Under the pieces are notes generated by a model. The model had not been told where the DNA came from. It saw only the letters and a program-made list of their open reading frames with translations, and did not search any database. A program made the translations under genes and the position numbers. DNA of 64,000 bases from Caulochytrium protostelioides (lineage: Eukaryota > Chytridiomycota > Caulochytriomycetes > Caulochytriales > Caulochytriaceae). Within the stretch, counting starts at the first letter, position 1, and each line of letters begins with the position of its first letter. This document shows positions 40,301-50,384 of this stretch, piece by piece. Where the stretch lies: the NCBI GenBank assembly GCA_003615045.1, contig ML014174.1, forward strand, positions 1 through 64,000, read 5' to 3'.

Positions 40301-42111
40301 AGCGCCATGACTGTCAGCGGCGGCGGCGCCGCGAACGGCGTCTTGTCCATGTCCCCGCGGACGAGGACGACCTGTTTGGGAGACGCGATCTCGACTTCCA
40401 TCTTGCACCAGCTGATGGGCGCGCTCGTGCGCGTCTGGGCGCCCGCGATTTTGAGCCACTGCGGGCCCATCAGCCGCCGCTTGCGCAGGAACAGTTCCAC
40501 GGCGCTCGTCGTCGTGCCGAACGCATGGCTGAAGCTCTTGCCCTGCAGGTCCATGGGCAGCGCCGGGTCCGTGAACGGGTAGACGACCTTGAGGTACTGG
40601 CCCTGCGCGGGGATCCCAGCCGTCTCGAACGCATACTTGCGGTCGACCACTTTGCTTTTGAACTCACCGATCTTGTGCGGTTTGCGAAGCTGGTTGAACT
40701 CGGAAAAGACATGCGCCATCGTAACGGCCTCCTGCGGCTGCTCGTCCTCATCCGTCGCGGCGTCGGCGGTCGTCGCCGGCTGCAGCTTGTCGCGGAAAAG
40801 GAGGAACACGTTGCGCTGCATGCCCTTGATTTGGAGACAGCAGCTCGCATAGCTTTGGGATTCGCGCGACCAGACCTTGCCGAACATGTAGAGCACTGAC
40901 GCGACCTCGATCAGATCGAGCCAGTAAAAGTAAAGCGCGCCGTCAGATTCGAACACGTGCTCGGCCATGTAAGCCGGCGTGTAATGCGACGCGCCGAGCG
41001 TCACGCCCGAATCCACGCGGTCCAGCAGCATCGGCGCCGCCGTCGTCGGGTTCGGTGTCGTTGGGGTGCCCACGAACTGCGTCTTGACGCTGTCCCAGCC
41101 GTCGCTAATCCCCGCGGCGGCGGCCGCGGACGCACGTTCTTTCGACGGCGAGGCACTCGTGGACGGCGGATCACCCGAGGACCGGGAACGCCCTGAGGCC
41201 GCCGACGCCGGTGACTCGCGCGTGATCGCCGCCGACAGCTGGATGCCGATCCTGCGCGCAGCCGCGCTCGTAGGCCGGCGGCCGTGGCTCAGCTGCTTGA
41301 CAGCAATGCCGGACGTGGGCCGGTCTTGGTCATCGTCGTCGTCGTCGTCGTCGTCATCGTTGGGTTCTTTTCCGGCGTGGCGATGCGGCGCGGTATGTGG
41401 CTGCGAATCGACGCCCGTGTTCATGTCTCCAGACAGCGCGGCTTCATCGTTTTCGCCGTAAACATCGATGTCCAGTTGACCTGTGGCGTTGTCGTCGAAC
41501 GTCTGGGACGCCGCGGCAGCGTCGGCGTCGGCGTCGGCTGTCAACCACGACGGGTGCGCAGCCGCGGGCGCCGCCGTGGCAGGGACGACCGGCGGCGGTG
41601 CGATCTTGGGTTTCTTGCTCTGCGTGAGCTGCTGATGCGACGCGACTTCCTGATCCAGACCGTCGAAGATGCCCGCCATGAAATCGTTGTCCTTCTCGGG
41701 CGCGTCCGAAGCTGACACCGTGCTCATGCCGCCGGCGCTGACGAGCTTCTTGGGCTTCAGCTTGCTCTTGGAGAACATGGACATGAGCGGGTTCGCTTCG
41801 TTCGGCGAGGGTCGCTTGCGCTTGCGCTTGCCGCCGCGGCCACTGGCGCGGTCGTCGTCGTCGGCGTCAGGATCGCTGCCGTTGTCGTCTTGACCGTAGT
41901 CCGCATACCCGCCGCCGTCGTCGTCGACAACAAAGGTGTCGATCATGCCGTGGCGGCGCAGCGCGCCATACTCGCGTTCATCGACCTCATCGTACAGCGC
42001 ATCGTCGGCATCGTCGCTGTCCGCCTGCTGGTACTCGGCGATGCGGTTGCGGTTCTTGGATTTGGCAAGCAGGGCCGTGCGCTCTTCGCGCTTCAGACCG
42101 CGGCTCGACAT
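37384..42111 (-). CDS. POL1: DNA polymerase alpha catalytic subunit
   Basis: A 1575-residue B-family polymerase, slightly longer than yeast Pol1 (1468). The N-terminus (REERTALLAKSKNRNRIAEYQ and IDTFVVDDDGGGYADYG) is the pol-alpha-specific tail, with acidic runs. The exonuclease-like domain lies around residues 560-850. Polymerase motif A is DFNSLYPSIIQEFN (about 935-948), motif B is KLTANSMYGCLGF (about 1015), and motif C is YGDTDSIM (about 1063-1070), all intact. The C-terminus carries two zinc-binding groups (CFGCQ plus CGHC, and CLVPGC), the part that binds the B subunit. With primase it starts each Okazaki fragment. A (TCG)n run at about 41335-41362 encodes nine Asp. It is a single exon of 4.7 kb. 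Confidence 0.98.
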   Translation of the reverse strand: MSSRGLKREERTALLAKSKNRNRIAEYQQADSDDADDALYDEVDEREYGALRRHGMIDTFVVDDDGGGYADYGQDDNGSDPDADDDDRASGRGGKRKRKRPSPNEANPLMSMFSKSKLKPKKLVSAGGMSTVSASDAPEKDNDFMAGIFDGLDQEVASHQQLTQSKKPKIAPPPVVPATAAPAAAHPSWLTADADADAAAASQTFDDNATGQLDIDVYGENDEAALSGDMNTGVDSQPHTAPHRHAGKEPNDDDDDDDDDDQDRPTSGIAVKQLSHGRRPTSAAARRIGIQLSAAITRESPASAASGRSRSSGDPPSTSASPSKERASAAAAAGISDGWDSVKTQFVGTPTTPNPTTAAPMLLDRVDSGVTLGASHYTPAYMAEHVFESDGALYFYWLDLIEVASVLYMFGKVWSRESQSYASCCLQIKGMQRNVFLLFRDKLQPATTADAATDEDEQPQEAVTMAHVFSEFNQLRKPHKIGEFKSKVVDRKYAFETAGIPAQGQYLKVVYPFTDPALPMDLQGKSFSHAFGTTTSAVELFLRKRRLMGPQWLKIAGAQTRTSAPISWCKMEVEIASPKQVVLVRGDMDKTPFAAPPPLTVMALSIRTVTNPAKHVKEVVAVAAHLYDHVPLDAPFDPRHPRSRPQRVISLRQLGSAPWPLHFEQALKSNELGPTVLLGNEMGLLSFLMAKIHRADPDVIVGHNYIDFDLDVLLHRMQTLKLDQWSKLGRLRRTRWPKLQSGGAGMGDSTAAERQVSAGRIMCDTYRAAQEHIRAKQYSLTYLAQTELKLARQDIDFEATASYFESSEKLLHMLKHAEYDCFLTFSLMNKLQILPLTRQLTNLAGNLWSRTVAGARSERNEYLLLHEFHNRKYLVPDRAPFGSKEASLVRTDEAGADAGNANANAGKGRRKPAYAGGLVLEPRKGFYDRYVLVLDFNSLYPSIIQEFNICFTTVQRDENTTCPDVPDSAAERGVLPMVLESLVRRRREVKQLMKEDGLSQDKYMQYDIRQKAIKLTANSMYGCLGFSMSRFYAKPLAVLITSKGREILQNTVDLAGQNGFDVIYGDTDSIMIHTNTFNYAEVKKMGMELQKLVNKRYKLLEIETDAIFQRMLLLKKKKYAALKVTNDRGPTIETVLEMKGLDLVRRDWCQLSIETSTYVLNKLFLMESSASDAPKRGTSASPPPNGESGEAAAVETDDALQAIHAYLTHVGEAVREGRTPITKFIIYKNLTKNPNEYPDQKSQPHVQVALRAVSRGKQMRAGDTVPYIVCKQESPDVPGLAGRAWHPDDVMKPGSGLDVDTEWYLSTQVHPPVARLCGVIEGTDSALLAECMGLDPQKYQKHGGAGGTGGGDALGWGGESGFVLRSQLSDEERFRDAEPWQVVCFGCQTATPFRGLASYDAEAQKIVDGLLCGHCGAPHVVASLSVQLTMAIRAHIARWSSRELVCDDRVCQTITKQMSVYGRRCLVPGCRGVMAYRYTDRQLATQLHYYASLLDPARCRAAAKTATMDADARLQINRLLDTYEAQPALVAPMKQVVDRFIAVNAREQVDLGHLAKLGLWGSSAASLMLAGPNES

Positions 42112-44036
42112 CCCGAGCGGCGCTGGCGTAGGCGCTTGCGAGTACGCCCGCGGTCACGAGGGGCGAAAGCGGCGAGTATGCGCCCGGCCAGGCGCCGGGA
42201 ACTGGCTCAAGGGGACCTGAAAGGTTTGTATCTCGCGGTGGCCGTGGGAGGGCACGCAGAGTACGGCCGTGGATGCGGCCGGCACAGGAGGTATTGAACA
42301 GCGGCGATCGTTGCTGGCGTCAGAGAATGAAGCAGCCGAGGTCTGGAAGCAACGGGGGTATTGATTGACGGAAAATCCCGTCGGCGAGACAAGGCGAGAG
42401 AGAGGAGGCGCCGCGCTCCTCGGCTTCTCCGACTTCGGTGCTTGCCGTCGCTGATACCGACATGCAGTATGACAGGCGTCAGGGGCCGTCATGGGTGATC
42501 CTCTCTGGGCAGTGGTCTGGGCGATGGCCAACACGTGCTCATGTGGTGCACCTTGTTTTTTCTTGATTCGTCGTTTATACTCGATGCATCTGACCCGCCA
42601 CGGCGCCATCTCGACAGCTGGACCCTCGGCCTCTCCACGGGCCGCCGCTGACCCGCCACGGCCGGCGGCCGCCGCCGCTCGTCGCCAGCCGAAGCAGCTG
42701 TCGGCACCGCCTCCAAGCGAGCTCCAAGCACCCGCGCCACAGTCGGGTCGGGGCCTGGCCGTGGCATGTCAATCGGTCTTTCACTCTTTTCGCGGGCGGC
42801 GGCGGCTAGATGATGGCATTCCGTCTCGGCGCAGCAATGCCGATGTCGACGCCGACGCGTCGTATGAACGCAGGACCGTCTCACGAAAGCCAACGCAGTG
42901 AAACTCAGTGGCATCAGATTGCGCGAGTGAAAGACATCAATTCCAGCTGGCGGGACGAGTGGATCCCTTTCGATTGAGTCGTCTGGCATCTTGATGGGAG
43001 GCGTGGCTCGTGAGTGACAGAACGTCATCCCATGATCGGCCATCCGTGGCGGAGCAAATGACCCTCAGTAAGGAGGATCGCGGCTCTTTTCAAGAACTCA
43101 GCTCACATCGTTGCCGCCGTCTCGCGTCACCCTGATGGGGTTGATGCCGATCGTGGTTTTGCTTTAAGGCGGCGGGCGCCGCGGGCATGGGCGGCCGTGG
43201 GTGGCGCAGCCGCGAGCGACCGTGCGCCCCATAGACAACGGCGGCTGTGGCGTGGGCGCGCTGGTGCCGCCGCGGCCGCCGCATCGGCCGCCGCATCAGC
43301 CGCCGCCGGCCAATGGCGGACCGGCCGTGTGACACACGAGGTGCGACGCTTAAGGCGGACTATCGCCGTCGACGCACGGGCGCGGCGCGGTGCTTGGGTG
43401 TGCAGGCGGCCGCCGATGGCGCGGCAGTTGGGCCGTGAGGGCCGCGCCCGTGGCGTCGACAGATGGGAACCGACGATCCGCGCGTCGCTTGGGTGGACTC
43501 AGACTCGGACGAGCGCGGAGGCACGTGGCACATCGACGTGGCGCCGCCGCCGTCCCGTCCTCTCGTTGCCGGTGCCGCAGCCGCGATCCCCGACGACTCG
43601 CCAGGGTGGGCCACGGTGCAGCAGACTTTGGGGCGTTTGACTTTGCGGCGACGAGACGCGTTTTCTTTCCTTCGGAGATCTCCTCCGCCGCCTGGAGCCG
43701 CCGTTCCCGCAAGCTCCGCCGCCCTCCGGGCCTCATACCACGCATACCACGCATATCCGGCGACCCTGACAGCGGTGCGGCGCGGTCACTCCAGCCTCCG
43801 CCAGCACTGGTACGACCCACGACGACCACTTGCTTGGCTGCCCCAGCTTGCCCGACGCGTGTCGCGCCACCGCGCGACTGCCGCGCCGCTCCGACGGGGC
43901 TGTTAACGACCCGCTCGCGCAGGCTGCGTCTACACGCCGTTGTCACGCGCCACGTGCGACGTGCCACGAGCCACGCGCGACGAGCCACGAGCCACGCGCC
44001 GTCGCCACGAGTCACGCGCGGCGCTGAGCGGCCGCC
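42112..44036. other. 1.9 kb divergent intergenic region, no gene seen
   Basis: This separates POL1 (minus) from CEP70 (plus). It is very GC-rich with many long but featureless frames; the Arg/Pro-rich minus-strand frames at 42489-43043 and 43350-44450 are not supported. A CCACGNGCC/CACGAG-type short-period repeat runs through 43950-44020, just before the CEP70 start. Confidence 0.6.
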
Positions 44037-47000
44037 ATGGCGTCGTTTGAAGACCTGTCCCGCGAGATGGCGGAGCTGCAGCAGGCCGCCCTGCAGAGCG
44101 GGCTGAAGCGCCCGGCGGAGATCCCGACGGCGACGGCGACGGCGACAGCGACCATGACGGCAACGACGATGACGACGACGCATACCATCTCGGGCGCGCC
44201 GACGGCATCGAGCCGCGACGCGGACCTCTCGGTGCGGTCCGGCGGGTCCGAGTTCGTGCGCTATCTGCTGAGCGGGTCGGGCGTCGAGAACACGGTCGAC
44301 TACGATGCGCTGCGCCGCGATTTCGACTCGGACCTCGGCTCGTTCAGCAGAGACAATGCGAGCGCCGCGGGCAGCCCTGGCAAGCGCAGCAGCAGCGCGT
44401 CGCCGGTCCGCGGCCGCCCGCCCCGAGCCGAGTCCTCCCCCGCGATCCACTCGATCGAGGCGTCGTCGGACGTCTTCCGCAAGAGCGGACGGCCCGCGTC
44501 GGCCACCGAAAAGGTAAGCTCCTCGATGGTATACGCGTGACTGTCGATGCCATCGTTATGAATGATTTATGTGTGACTTACACATGCATGTTTCTTTCTT
44601 TTTGGTTGATATCCATGCGGATGCTTTGAATTTCGTGGCGTTCGCCATCGTTCGTGTCGTCGGACCAGACGACCACGACGACGGCACTGAGGGGCTTGGG
44701 CGGTGCTTCCGCCCACGGCGGCGCCGCATCGGCTGCCAAACCACCCCGCGCCGACGCGTCCCCGATCCCCTCGTTCAGCAGTCTGCGCCAGCTGAGCCCG
44801 ACACGGTCGATCGACCAGGAGATGGCCGAGGAGGCGCTGGCCAACAGCACGATCAACCCGGACGAGACGCTCATCAAGTACCGCCATCTGCTCGAGGAAA
44901 CGGTGCGCGGGAGCACGGCGCCCGCGACGCCGGCCAGCGGGCGCACCCCGAGCGCCGGCGGCTCGGGCGCCTCGCCCAGCGCGTCGGCCTCGGCCCGCAG
45001 CGGGTCCCGCAGCGGCGGCGGCCACGGGAGCCGGGACGGGAGCCACGGCGCGCCGCCGTCAGCCTTGTTGCGTCACCCGCCGCGCGTGCCGAGCGACGGC
45101 CGCCCGCAGGGCCATGCCCGGGGTCATAGTCACGGCCACGGACACAGCCACGACCACGACCCCGGCCGCCCTGGCTCGGACGCCGAGTTCGGGCCGTCGA
45201 TCACGAGCCTGTCCAGTTCGACGTCGCGGCTGCAGCGCCCCGCGAGCGTCACCAACGAGCTCGACGCCTTAAGCGAGCAGCTTGTGCGCGCCGGGTTCTC
45301 GCCACTGCACCCGAGCCTCACGCTTGCCGAGGTCAGCCCGTACCCCAACGACGCCAAGCTGTCCCTCAAGATGGTCCAAGGCATTCATACCTCGGTGAAG
45401 GAGCTCATGGAAGAGAACGAGCGCAAAGCCGGCAAGTACCAGCAGCTGCTGACGGTGATCCATCAGGAGGTGAAAGCCGGGCATCTGAAGTCGTCGCTGG
45501 CTGGATCGCATGCGCGGCCGTCGGAGTTTGATATCATTGCAGACTTGCGCAACGCGCTCGTCGAGCAGAAGCAGCGCGCCACGACGCTGCAGCAGCAGCT
45601 CTCCGATACCGAGACGCAGCTCCAGACCACGCGGAGTATGCACCGCGCCGTGGAGATCCAGCTCGAGAATAAGGAGGCCGAAGTCAGCCGGCTGCGGCAC
45701 CTCATGGCATCACGCTCACAGTACTCCCTAGCGCAGAGCAGCGGGTTCTCGAGTATGCAGAGTCTCCAGGACCCGGCATCGGGTCCGGGCTTGACCGAGC
45801 GCGACATGAAGAACCTCGTCCAGATCGGACTGGACGCCAAGATCCGCGAACTCATCGGACTTTACGAAACGCGACTCCAGGCGAACATGGACGAGTTCCA
45901 CGCAACGCAGACCAAGGAAGCGGAGCGCCACCGCGCCGATATTCAGCAACTCGTCGACGCCGTCAACCAGGCCCAAGCGCAGGTCCAGACCCAGGTGGAG
46001 ACCCAGGTCAAAGCCCAGGTAGCCGCCAAGTTGACGGCCTTGGGCGTGCGCGACCCATCGCGCCAGTCCGGGTCGGCCGTGCCTGCCGCGCCTGACGCAA
46101 GCGCACCGGGCGAACCCGATGTCGCGGCCTTGTCGAACGACGTCGTGACGCTGCAGCGCGAGCTGCGCGACACTCGCACGCATTTCCGCAACGCGCTCGA
46201 TACCATCGATCTACTCAAGCTCAAGCTGCTTGCGCAGCCCTACCACGACACGCAGGACGCGGCCGGCTCGCCGCCGTCGCGCCGCCATGCCGCGTCGCGG
46301 TCCGAGCCGCGCCGTGCGTCACTGGATGCCGATCCGCACGCCGACGGCGAGGCCCGCGACGGGCCGGGCCCGCTCTCCGCGACGGGCCACGTCGACGGCA
46401 AGACGCCGCTGTTCCGCACGGCGTCGGGTCTGTCGACGCGCGACGCGATCCGGCGCGACAAGCGCGACTATCAGCTCAAGCTCTACAAGGTTGACGCGCT
46501 GTCGCGCGAAGAAGCGCAGGAGCGCCTGAAACAGGTATGCCGCCAGCTCATGATCCGCGACATGGATCATTTCGACCACAGCCTGCGGTCGTTCGAAGCG
46601 GTCGTGCTGCTGCTGCCGCAGCTGCAGGCCTTCATCATGGGCGTCGATGCCGCCGTCTGGGGCGTCGCGCCGTCGCGCGGTAGCGACGATACGTCGCCGG
46701 GCGGCGAGTCCATGACGCTGCCGGTGAACAAACTCGAGACGACGCTCAAGGAAGTCCGCGCGTATGTCGACAAAGCCGTGAAGCTCCGGCAGTGGCAGAT
46801 CGCCCAGATCCAGCTGCTCGATGTCGACCACGAGCACCAGGTGCCCGGCAAGATCCAGACGCTGCTCGAGATCAGCCGCGGCCGCCTGCCCGAGCTTCCG
46901 CCCGATGCGCAGCCGAGCGTCGACGCCGTCCGCCACTTCCAGAACCTCTTCGAAGTCGCGCGCCTCGACGAAGTCAAGGCTAGTATGAACGACCTCTACG

Positions 47001-47776
47001 CCTTCTGGGCCGAGACTGACTCGTCGCTCGTGCGCATCCGCAACCTGCTCCGTCTCGGGCCCGAGGTCCGGTCGCCCGCGGAAGTTCTCAGTGCGGCGAT
47101 CAATGCGCTCGGCACCGTCCGGCCCCGCTCGCCCCCGATGCTGCCGCGCCAGGACCTCATGCCCAACCCCTTCGTCACGCAACCCTTGCCGCCGCCGCCG
47201 TCCGCCGGCGCGACGACCACGGCGACGACCACGACCACGCCCGCCGCGCCCGTGGCCCATTCTGCCGTGCATCCCGCGACCGTGTCGCCAAGCCGGTACG
47301 TGCCGCCCGTCATGTCCATCATTCCGCCGGCGGGCCCGAGCACCAGCAGCCCCTATGTGACGCCGCGGTCCGCGGGGCCGCAGCTGCCCCACGACGCCGG
47401 GTCGCCGCGATCGGCCCCGGCCCCGGCCGCCGTCACGCACGCGGCGGCGGCGACGGCTCCGGCGACGGCGCCGCCGGCGCACTCGACGTTCGATCTGTCC
47501 GACGCGGACCTCGTGTCCCAGTCGCTGGGAGACGCGATGCCGCTGGACCACGGTCTCACGAGCGAGCGCCCCACGGGCACGGGCACCGACGACCTGAGCC
47601 TGGACGCGTACGGGCATCCGGCCGACGAGAGTGACGACCAGCCCGGTCTCCTGGGCGGCCACCACGGTGCCTCGGCGCCGCGCAAAAGCCCCTTTAGCGA
47701 TATGCGGCGCTTGAGCCATCAGCTCAGTAATCTGGAGTCAGTGCTCGACAAGGCTCAGCGCATGGTACCTTCCTAA
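44037..47776 (+). CDS. CEP70: CEP70-like centrosomal/basal-body coiled-coil protein
   Basis: Exons 44037-44513 and 44669-47776 are joined across a 155-nt intron (donor GTAAGC, acceptor CCAG, phase 0) to give 1194 residues, against about 600 in vertebrates. Several blocks match human CEP70 in order: a W/L-x-L-x-x-x-G-F-x-P-L-like ELDALSEQLVRAGFSPLHP (about 357), KELMEENERKAGKYQQLL in a long coiled coil, QLKLYKVDALSREEAQERLKQ (about 760), and HFQNLFEVARLDEVKASMNDLY (about 915-935), which parallels the C-terminal TPR-like HFQKLF region. The ends are low complexity (Thr/Ala/Pro). CEP70 binds gamma-tubulin and localises to centrosomes and basal bodies. Its presence supports a flagellated (zoosporic) life stage. 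Extra length comes from disordered insertions. Confidence 0.82.
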
Positions 47777-48534
47777 TGCCGACCCTTCCGCTTCCTGTCT
47801 TGCTCCCCATTCTTACTTTGATTTTTTTCATGGTTTCTTGTGGAATCGGGCTCGTTGGCCTGCTTGCCATTCCGATCGTCGTCTTACACGTCTTGCCTCG
47901 CTTCTTGGGCTAATACGTCGGCCATGCCTTCGTTGGCGTGGGCAGAACCGTCAATCGCATTATTTCCTCGGGGTTCTTCCAGGTTCGTGCTGGACATGTT
48001 GGATTCTTGGGAGCTTGACCGCAGTTGCAATTCGGATACGTGGGCTATACTCACTAGATAGTAGTCGGCAAGAACAGGCTACCCCGCATCTCCCCCCAAA
48101 TGTCGGTGGATTTTCGTCAGACGAGGTGGCTTGGCGTAAAGGCGGATGTATAAGGCTAAAAGCATAAGATAGATAGAGAGGTACCGGTAACGAGGCCCAG
48201 TGAGTCTAGCTGCTCAAGAGTCCTGACTTCGTGGTCATGGCCAGATCAGGGCGATCTGGCCAGCCCTTTATACTTGAGCGCCGACTTCGTGGCCTCGCAT
48301 CCAGGGATCTAGCGGTGTTGCGTATTCGCTTGTTCGGCGGCGCCTGTTGCTCGCTCCCTTGTTAGCGGAGCCTCATTAGGCCGAATTGAGAGGTAGCCCT
48401 TATTCGGAGCCGCCCATGCTGCGCCCGCGGAGCGCCTTCCTCTGCGACATGGCCCAGGCTCGTCCGAGTCGTTCCCACATCACGTCGCCCCTGCTCTGAA
48501 ACCCCGTGGCGCGCCCGTCGCATGATCACGTCGC
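47777..48534. other. Intergenic, no gene seen
   Basis: AT-richer than its surroundings, with a T-run just after the CEP70 stop (about 47820). No protein or RNA gene features recognised. Confidence 0.6.
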
Positions 48535-49131
48535 ATGATCCCTACTGATGGAACTTTCAACTTGTCCTGCGACACCGGGACGAGCGCCTCGGTGGGGGTG
48601 TCGCCGCAGTGCGGCCATGTCACTGTCGATGGAGCTCAAGCGGGTGACCTGCACCCGCAAGACCTTCAAGGTCATGATTCCGCCAGAGCAATGGGCGACC
48701 ACCCTCGCGCATCTCGGACAAGCGTTCCTGTAACCGCGCCTGCGGCCGTGAACCCCGTCTGCAGGAGTGGGGCGAGCGCTCACTCGGCCGCGCCAACGCG
48801 GATCAACCCGCCCCGCCGAGCTGGCGCGGGTGCTTCCGCGGCCGAGCCGACGCCGGCCACTCCGGTCGGCAAGACCCGGGTGCATGCCCCGACGAATGTG
48901 ATCCTGAAACCCCGTCAACGCCGGCGCCAGGGAATCGTGGACCGAGGGTTGCTGTGGTATGAAGCTACCAACGGCAATGAAGCCACCCTCGGCAAGGTTG
49001 GGAACCGCGACCTCCATGCCGCGTTGACCACCCGACGCTGCCTGGCCTTACCCGCCAGACCGATAGCGTTGTGCCGCAACCCGGAGCCAACCAGGTTGTG
49101 GCCCCGGGTCGGCAAAGTCATCCGATACTGA
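48535..49131 (+). pseudogene. Relic of a TnpB/Fanzor-like nuclease (copy 3), C-terminus plus possible N-terminal scrap
   Basis: One open frame ends RVHAPTNVILKPRQRRR, then a short variable part, then GNRDLHAALTTRR and CLALPARPIALCR, finishing with RVGKVIRY and a stop. These blocks match copies 1 and 2, and the frame is open across them, so this copy is the most intact at its 3' end. In another frame, 48619-48733 encodes MELKRVTCTRKTFKVMIPPEQW and ends in a stop. A basic stretch followed by K-V-x-x-x-P-x-x-Q resembles the start of TnpB proteins. If so, N- and C-terminal scraps flank a large internal deletion. The N-terminal part of the call is speculative. Confidence 0.55.
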
Positions 49132-50384
49132 ACCAAAATGCTCACTGCTTTGGGGGGACCCCCGGGGGGCACCACCAAAGATTGGTGTGCGCATTGGCTC
49201 AATATATGGACGACCGCGATAAACTCAATGTAATGCCAAAAAAGTAGAAAATCAGAATCATCATTCAGCATGCATCGACGTAACAGCTGCTGACTCATCG
49301 GGCCCCGCCTCCTTAGTCGCAGTCGATGCTTTTTGATCCGCAGGTCCGCATGATTGCAGCTGCACATCCTGTCCAGGACGACCGCCGCTGCCGTCGCCTC
49401 CGCCCGCGAAAGCCCGGCGAATGCTCCTCGTCTTGGCGGTGTGCGCCGCCTGCCCGCCTTCTCCCCAACACACCGATCCACGCCGGCCGTCCACGCCCCG
49501 CGGCTGCGCCGGCGCGCAGTGTCGTGCGTGGCCGCCGTGATGGTCGACGCGGCTGCTCAGGTTGGTGTGGCGACGACCGCGGTGAGCGCCCTGGCGCATG
49601 GGCGGCGGACGGCGGGAGTGATGGATGGCAGGCCGCGCCGGTCGCTGGCGCCGGATGGGGTCCGGGGTCGCCGTCGCCGTCGGCTCGCCCACGGGTGCGC
49701 GGAAGGAGTTGTTGCTCGCGCGATCCGCGTCGCGTCGCGTCGCGTTGCCTCGACGCGGCGCGCATTCGCATCCCGTGTCCGGCATGGCGTCCGGTCGCGA
49801 CCGTCGCCGGCTGCCGCCATCACAGAAGCAGCAGCAGGCGCACAGGATGGACGGATGCATGCATGCAGCCCGAGCCGCGGTCGGGCTCCGCCGCCGCCGC
49901 GACGGGGAGCCGTCCCTGAAAGACTCGGGGCGCATGCGCATGTGCATGTGCATCGCAGCGCGGCGCGGCATCCATCAGGCGGCGCGCCTCCCCAGCACCC
50001 CCTCGGGAGAAGGGGGACGACGCGCGGATGCTCGTGGATCCCGGACGGCCAGGGCCCTTCCATAAAAGCCCTTCGCGAAGGGGTCTTGGGAATTCGATGG
50101 GCGTTGCCGCGTCTCCCGGGCATCAGGGATCGCCAGCAGGAGTCGGTGCACGGAGACGAGGGATCGCAGCATGATCTGATCGATAGCGCGATTGGCGGCC
50201 GACTGGACGCTTTGCACGTTCATTCATTTTCTTGACCACGATCTGATTCGATTTGATGTGATCGCATTCGATTCACCCGATCCACCAACTTACAGATCGC
50301 CGACACATTTGCTTCCTCGTGCCGTGATATCTTTTTTGCTCTTTTGTTCCCCCTCCTAGCCAGCGATCTCTCGCCAGCCTCGCG
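49132..50384. other. Intergenic, no gene seen
   Basis: Long open frames on both strands at 49261-50235 are Arg/Ala-rich and featureless. The last 170 nt before the PGDH start contain short GATTCGATTTGATG-type repeats and a pyrimidine-rich leader. Confidence 0.6.

Noticed and set aside
42489-43043. 184-codon minus-strand frame upstream of POL1
   Set aside because: Arg/Pro/His-rich with no domain, in the divergent promoter region.
44654-44668. GTG start for the second CEP70 segment as a separate gene
   Set aside because: The segment is better explained as exon 2. The donor GTAAGC at 44514 and acceptor CCAG at 44668 keep the frame in phase 0.
46319-47719. 466-codon minus-strand frame
   Set aside because: It is antisense to CEP70 exon 2 and Arg/Gly-rich.
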